DNA of 64,000 bases. Origin: a bacterium. GTDB taxonomy: Bacteria; Zhuqueibacterota; Zhuqueibacteria; Zhuqueibacterales; Geothermadaptataceae. The position numbers and the translations under genes are program-made. The stretch spans positions 62,001-126,000 of the forward strand of contig JAJRYV010000117.1 of assembly GCA_024275575.1 (NCBI GenBank), written 5' to 3'. Positions within the stretch are counted from its first letter, which is position 1; each line of letters begins with the position of its first letter. The notes under the pieces are model-generated. The model did no database searches, was not told the DNA's origin, and saw only the letters and a list, made by a program, of their open reading frames with translations. This document shows positions 61,301 to 64,000 of this stretch, piece by piece.

Positions 61301-61626
61301 TACAGGCCTTGCGCTGTGCTACTATGAATCCTGCCGAAAGCCTGGGGCTGGATAAACACATCGGCTCGTTGGAGACCGGGAAACTGGCCGATCTCGTGGT
61401 GCTGGAAAAGAATCCGCTGGATAATATTCGCAATACCGACAGTGTCGTTTATGTGATGGCCAACGGCCGCTTGTATGATGCCGCCACGATGGACGAGATT
61501 GGCAATTATTCAAAACCACGTAAAAAATTCTATTGGGAACGCGGCAAAGCCAACGACGCCTTTATCTGGAAAGGTGAAGCTCTCGGCTTCGGCCCCGAAA
61601 CCTGCGGTTGCTTCAGCGTGCATTAA
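58366..61626 (+). CDS. TolB-like beta-propeller (PD40) fused to amidohydrolase
   Basis: 1086 aa; signal peptide; repeats of FSPDGR/SPDGKW type; KTIIPGLIDAHAHAGNF, MNPAESLGLDKHIGSLETGKLADLVVLEKNPLDNI. Confidence 0.92.
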   Translation: MRNILFIIMLLFIGIVLFAGEKEEKEKWDVNKIHGLADSLEFTTYEGTWMNLDVSPSGDEIVFDMLGDIYLVSINGGQAVALRKGPAFEVQPRFSPDGRMISFTSDAGGADNIWVMDRDGNDARQVTKEDFRLLNNAVWTPGGQYLVARKHFTSRRSLGAGEMWLYHISGGKGIQLTKRKNDQQDAGEPAVSPDGRYVYFSEDMYPGGYFQYNKDPNKQIYVIRRYDREKGKLRTIVSGPGGAVRPQPSPDGKLLAFVRRVRLKSVLYIRDLATGEQWPVYDELNPDQQEGWAIFGVYPNFDWMPDSKNIVFWAKGKIWMIDIATKKVKNIPFQVKAKHQITRALRFDQNIGQEKFAVKMLRDVTTSPDGKWVVFSAMGRLWKKKLPNGKVERLTKDVHFEFYPAFSSNGRWLVYSTWGDDEHGALYKLKFPSGKPKKITREKGYFMEPVFSPDGKRLAYRRGSGDFRLGYVFAAEPGLYWISSDSGPEHKIISNGRKPVFNKKGDRIYFRSGGGLKKKFKSVQLDGNDEREIFDLKYVTDISLSPDGNWLAFRELFHAYIAPFPQIGKSFALNKNTKAIPVKKVTRDAGDYLHWSGDSQKLHWTIGPEYFTRDLKDCFTFVPGAADSLPAIDSSGVNLSWQMDADIPDGKIVLAGARIITMNGDEIFEDGTIIIEKNRITTVGNSADISLPQVVTTIDVSGKTIIPGLIDAHAHAGNFGKGLLPQQHWGYFANLAYGVTTMHDPSTTTETSFTFEEMVRVGAMVGPRAFSTGTILYGADGDFKAVINSLEDARSHLRRMKAVGAFSVKSYNQPRRNQRQQVLQAARELQMEVVPEGGSTFFHNMTMILDGHTTIEHNIPISPVYKDILSLWAASKTAYTPTLLVSYGSISGEYYWYQHSNVWENNRLLTFFPRPIIDSRSRRRLKLPENDFGHIRVARDLKKLIEAGVKVNTGGHGQLQGLGMHWELWSIAQGGLTPLQALRCATMNPAESLGLDKHIGSLETGKLADLVVLEKNPLDNIRNTDSVVYVMANGRLYDAATMDEIGNYSKPRKKFYWERGKANDAFIWKGEALGFGPETCGCFSVH

Positions 61627-61648
61627 AATTAAGAATACCGGAGAAAAC

Positions 61649-62311
61649 ATGCCGGAACTACTTGAAAAATTGACCTATGCCGTCGAGCGGGGAAAAGTCG
61701 ACCGTGCCTCTGCTTTTCCGCCCGACCTGGCGGCTGCGGACGGGGCTGATGAGCTGACCCGACAGGCGCTTGCCGCAAAAATTTCGGCGAATGAAATTTT
61801 GCAAAATGCGCTTATGCCCGCCATGGCAAAAGTCGGCGATAAATTCGGGCGCGGCGAAGCCTATATTCCCGACCTGCTGATCGCTGCGAAAGCGATGAAT
61901 GCCGCAATGAAACATCTGCAGCCGTTTTTTAAATCCGGTGCGGCACAACATCGTGGCGTTGTTGTCATCGGCACAGTCGTCGGCGATCTGCATGACATCG
62001 GTAAGAATATCGTCAAAATGGTGCTCAAAGGTGATGGCTGGAATGTCGTCGATCTTGGTGTGAGCGCCGGTGTGGAAAAATATCTCGCAGCGATTGCAGA
62101 ATATCCCGGTTGTTACGTCGGTTTGAGCGCATTGCTGACGACGACGATGATGCAGATGGAGCAAATCAACGCAGCTATTAAAGAGAAATTTCCGGTGACT
62201 AAGGTTTTTGTCGGCGGCGCACCGTTAACGCAGGAGTTTAACGATAAAATCGGCGCCGATGGTTATTTTGCCAATCCGCACACTTTTACACAGTACCTGC
62301 AGACGTTGTAA
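61649..62311 (+). CDS. Corrinoid (cobalamin)-binding methyl-transfer protein
   Basis: 220 aa; helical cap then GTVVGDLHDIGKNIVKMVL (DxHxxG), VGLSALLTTTM, VFVGGAPLTQEF; ATG at 61649. Confidence 0.93.
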   Translation: MPELLEKLTYAVERGKVDRASAFPPDLAAADGADELTRQALAAKISANEILQNALMPAMAKVGDKFGRGEAYIPDLLIAAKAMNAAMKHLQPFFKSGAAQHRGVVVIGTVVGDLHDIGKNIVKMVLKGDGWNVVDLGVSAGVEKYLAAIAEYPGCYVGLSALLTTTMMQMEQINAAIKEKFPVTKVFVGGAPLTQEFNDKIGADGYFANPHTFTQYLQTL

Positions 62312-62341
62312 AAGTGAGTAATGCAACCCGCAATTTGAGTA

Positions 62342-63076
62342 ATGATGCGTAGAATGCAAGCCACAATCCAGGTTTTTTCGCCCGCGGCAACGGAGCTGGA
62401 AATAAACAGGAACGCCATTAAACTGGCGATGGGATACGACGCAACTCACGCCCCTTTTTTGTATGCCGGACTGGTGGATGAACTCCTTGAACAAGCACAG
62501 CAGTATCTTGCTTTGCAAACCGGGTACCGGATTTTTCCTCCCGGTGAGGCCAAAGCGGCAAATGGCCGGGTTCAGTTGCAAGATACTATTTTGGGAACCG
62601 GAAAACTCATCGCCGGACGCTTAAAAAAAATTGCCGGCGCTGCTATTTTCACCGCCACTGCCGGCGCAGAATTTGATGCGTGGTTACGTCAATTTTTTGC
62701 AGAAGAAGACCCGGTTTCAGGCTTCATCGCCGATCTCATCGGTTCTGAATACGTCGAAGCTGCCGCAGACTGGATCGAGGAAAAAATCAGCGGCATGGCC
62801 AGTTCTTTCGATCTGGGTTGCAGCAACCGCTATAGCCCCGGTTATTGCAGCTGGAACGTCGCCGAACAGCACAAATTGTTCGCATTTCTGCCAACCGGAT
62901 TTTGCGGTATCAGTTTGTGCGATTCAGCATTGATGCAGCCAGTCAAGTCGGTGAGCGGCATTATCGGTATCGGGCCGGCAATTGTTAAAAAAGAATATCA
63001 ATGCAATATTTGCAATCTGCAAGATTGCTACAAACGCCAAATTCAACCACGAAAATCACAGCATGAAACCTCCTGA
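62342..63076 (+). CDS. Vitamin B12-dependent methionine synthase activation domain-like protein
   Basis: 244 aa; SNRYSPGYCSWNVAEQHKLFAFLP...GISLCDSALMQPVKSVSGIIGIG; C-terminal CNICNLQDC. Confidence 0.82.
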   Translation: MMRRMQATIQVFSPAATELEINRNAIKLAMGYDATHAPFLYAGLVDELLEQAQQYLALQTGYRIFPPGEAKAANGRVQLQDTILGTGKLIAGRLKKIAGAAIFTATAGAEFDAWLRQFFAEEDPVSGFIADLIGSEYVEAAADWIEEKISGMASSFDLGCSNRYSPGYCSWNVAEQHKLFAFLPTGFCGISLCDSALMQPVKSVSGIIGIGPAIVKKEYQCNICNLQDCYKRQIQPRKSQHETS

Positions 63077-64000
63077 GATCGAACAATTGAAGCGCACGTT
63101 GAGACGGCAAAAAGCAGCCTACGTGCCGTTGGTTGAACTCGGTATCCATGCCGAAATTAAAGCAAAATTTCTCGGCAAACCGGTGTTGACTTTGCAGGAT
63201 GAGGTCGAGTTCTGGTACAAAGCCGGTTATGATTACATCAAGCTGCAGCCGGACGCTGATTTTAACCCGACACAGCAAGGGCCGGCCGGCAAAATAACTT
63301 ATAACGAAGACGGCTCTCCTGTAAGAAAATGGGCAACGAATGATCAGAGCATCATCAATTCATTTGCCGATTTTGAACAATTCCATTTTCCACAAAAAAC
63401 TGATTTTGATTATACAAAATTCGAACAGGTGGGCAAATATCTGCCCGAGGGCATGGGGGTCATCGGCCAGTACGGCGATATTTTCACCCTGACCTGGGAA
63501 ATGATGGGTTTTGAGAATTTTTCCCTCGCACTTATGCTGCAACCTGATCTCGTCACTGCGTTAATGCAGAAAATCGGTGATCTGGTCTTCAGTATGTTTG
63601 AGTACTTTGCCGAGAGTGAGACCGTCGATATCCTTTGGTATAGCGATGACATCGCTTTCACCGAGGGGCTGCTCATCTCTCCCGACTTATTGCGACAGTT
63701 TTTTTTCCCTTGGTTGCAAAGGATCGGCGATCTCGCCAAAGCACACGATAAACCCCTGATTTACCACACCGACGGCGTTCTGTGGCAAGTCTTCGGGGAT
63801 ATCATCGATTGTGGGGTTGATGCCATTCATCCGATCGAGCCGAAAGCGATGAAAATTGCCGGGGTGAAAGAAAAATATGGCGACCGGCTGGCGCTGATCG
63901 GCCATGTCGATGTGGATCTGCTGGCACGCGGTACAGCAGCGGAGGTGCGGCAGCAAGTACTGAAAAACGTCAAAGAAGCAGGATATAATGGCGGTTATTG
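63063..64000 (+). CDS. Uroporphyrinogen decarboxylase (URO-D) family methyltransferase, truncated by window edge
   Basis: ATG at 63063; MKPPEIEQLKRTLRRQKAAYVPLVELGIHAEIKAKFLGKPV...LWYSDDIAFTEGLLISPDLLRQFFFPWL...KPLIYHTDGVLWQVFGDIIDCGVDAIHPIEP; open to the end. Missing from the ORF track. Confidence 0.88.
   Translation, partial: MKPPEIEQLKRTLRRQKAAYVPLVELGIHAEIKAKFLGKPVLTLQDEVEFWYKAGYDYIKLQPDADFNPTQQGPAGKITYNEDGSPVRKWATNDQSIINSFADFEQFHFPQKTDFDYTKFEQVGKYLPEGMGVIGQYGDIFTLTWEMMGFENFSLALMLQPDLVTALMQKIGDLVFSMFEYFAESETVDILWYSDDIAFTEGLLISPDLLRQFFFPWLQRIGDLAKAHDKPLIYHTDGVLWQVFGDIIDCGVDAIHPIEPKAMKIAGVKEKYGDRLALIGHVDVDLLARGTAAEVRQQVLKNVKEAGYNGGY

Noticed and set aside
1-64000. CRISPR arrays, tRNA/rRNA genes, integrases or transposases
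   Set aside because: Scanned for regularly spaced repeats, tRNA-like cloverleaf segments and recombinase motifs; none seen by eye.

Overview
This 64 kb window comes from a bacterium that is probably in the FCB superphylum (two secreted proteins carry C-terminal 'PNPF...GxxxxxWDGRD..G..L.SGxYf' sorting domains typical of type IX secretion). There are no rRNAs, tRNAs, CRISPR arrays or integrase/transposase genes that I can recognise. Main content: (i) a minus-strand exopolysaccharide island at ~1-19 kb: AMP-ligase (edge), ACP, LarA-like protein, GNAT/FemAB-like proteins, glycosyltransferase, deacetylase, exosortase-A-type O-glycosylation ligase, flippase, and an odd nucleotidyltransferase-kinase / APH-kinase pair. 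It is interrupted by a 1227-aa sacsin-like GHKL ATPase, a bacteriohemerythrin and a Roadblock/LC7 protein. (ii) Two tandem paralogous secreted proteins of unknown function plus a heparinase II/III-like protein. (iii) A periplasmic adaptor and two MacB/FtsX permeases with no ATPase gene, ended by a strong UUCG-loop terminator. (iv) CBS protein, amidase, NTF2-like lipoprotein, AspT-type transporter and a T9SS-sorted protein. (v) A second minus-strand polysaccharide island at ~37.7-49.2 kb (Wza/Wzz/WecG/Wzy-like, GT2-GT4 fusion, B12-radical SAM, SGNH, and a GT4 gene broken by an in-frame TAG). (vi) speA and two orphan REC-output regulators (GGDEF, SpoIIE phosphatase). (vii) PabB-PabC fusion, class I fumarase and a TolB-propeller/amidohydrolase fusion. 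(viii) A corrinoid methyl-transfer module (corrinoid protein, MetH-activation-like protein, UroD-family methyltransferase) running off the right edge. Intergenic gaps carry several related hairpin-rich dispersed repeats. All product calls come from reading motifs in the translations; no database search was run.
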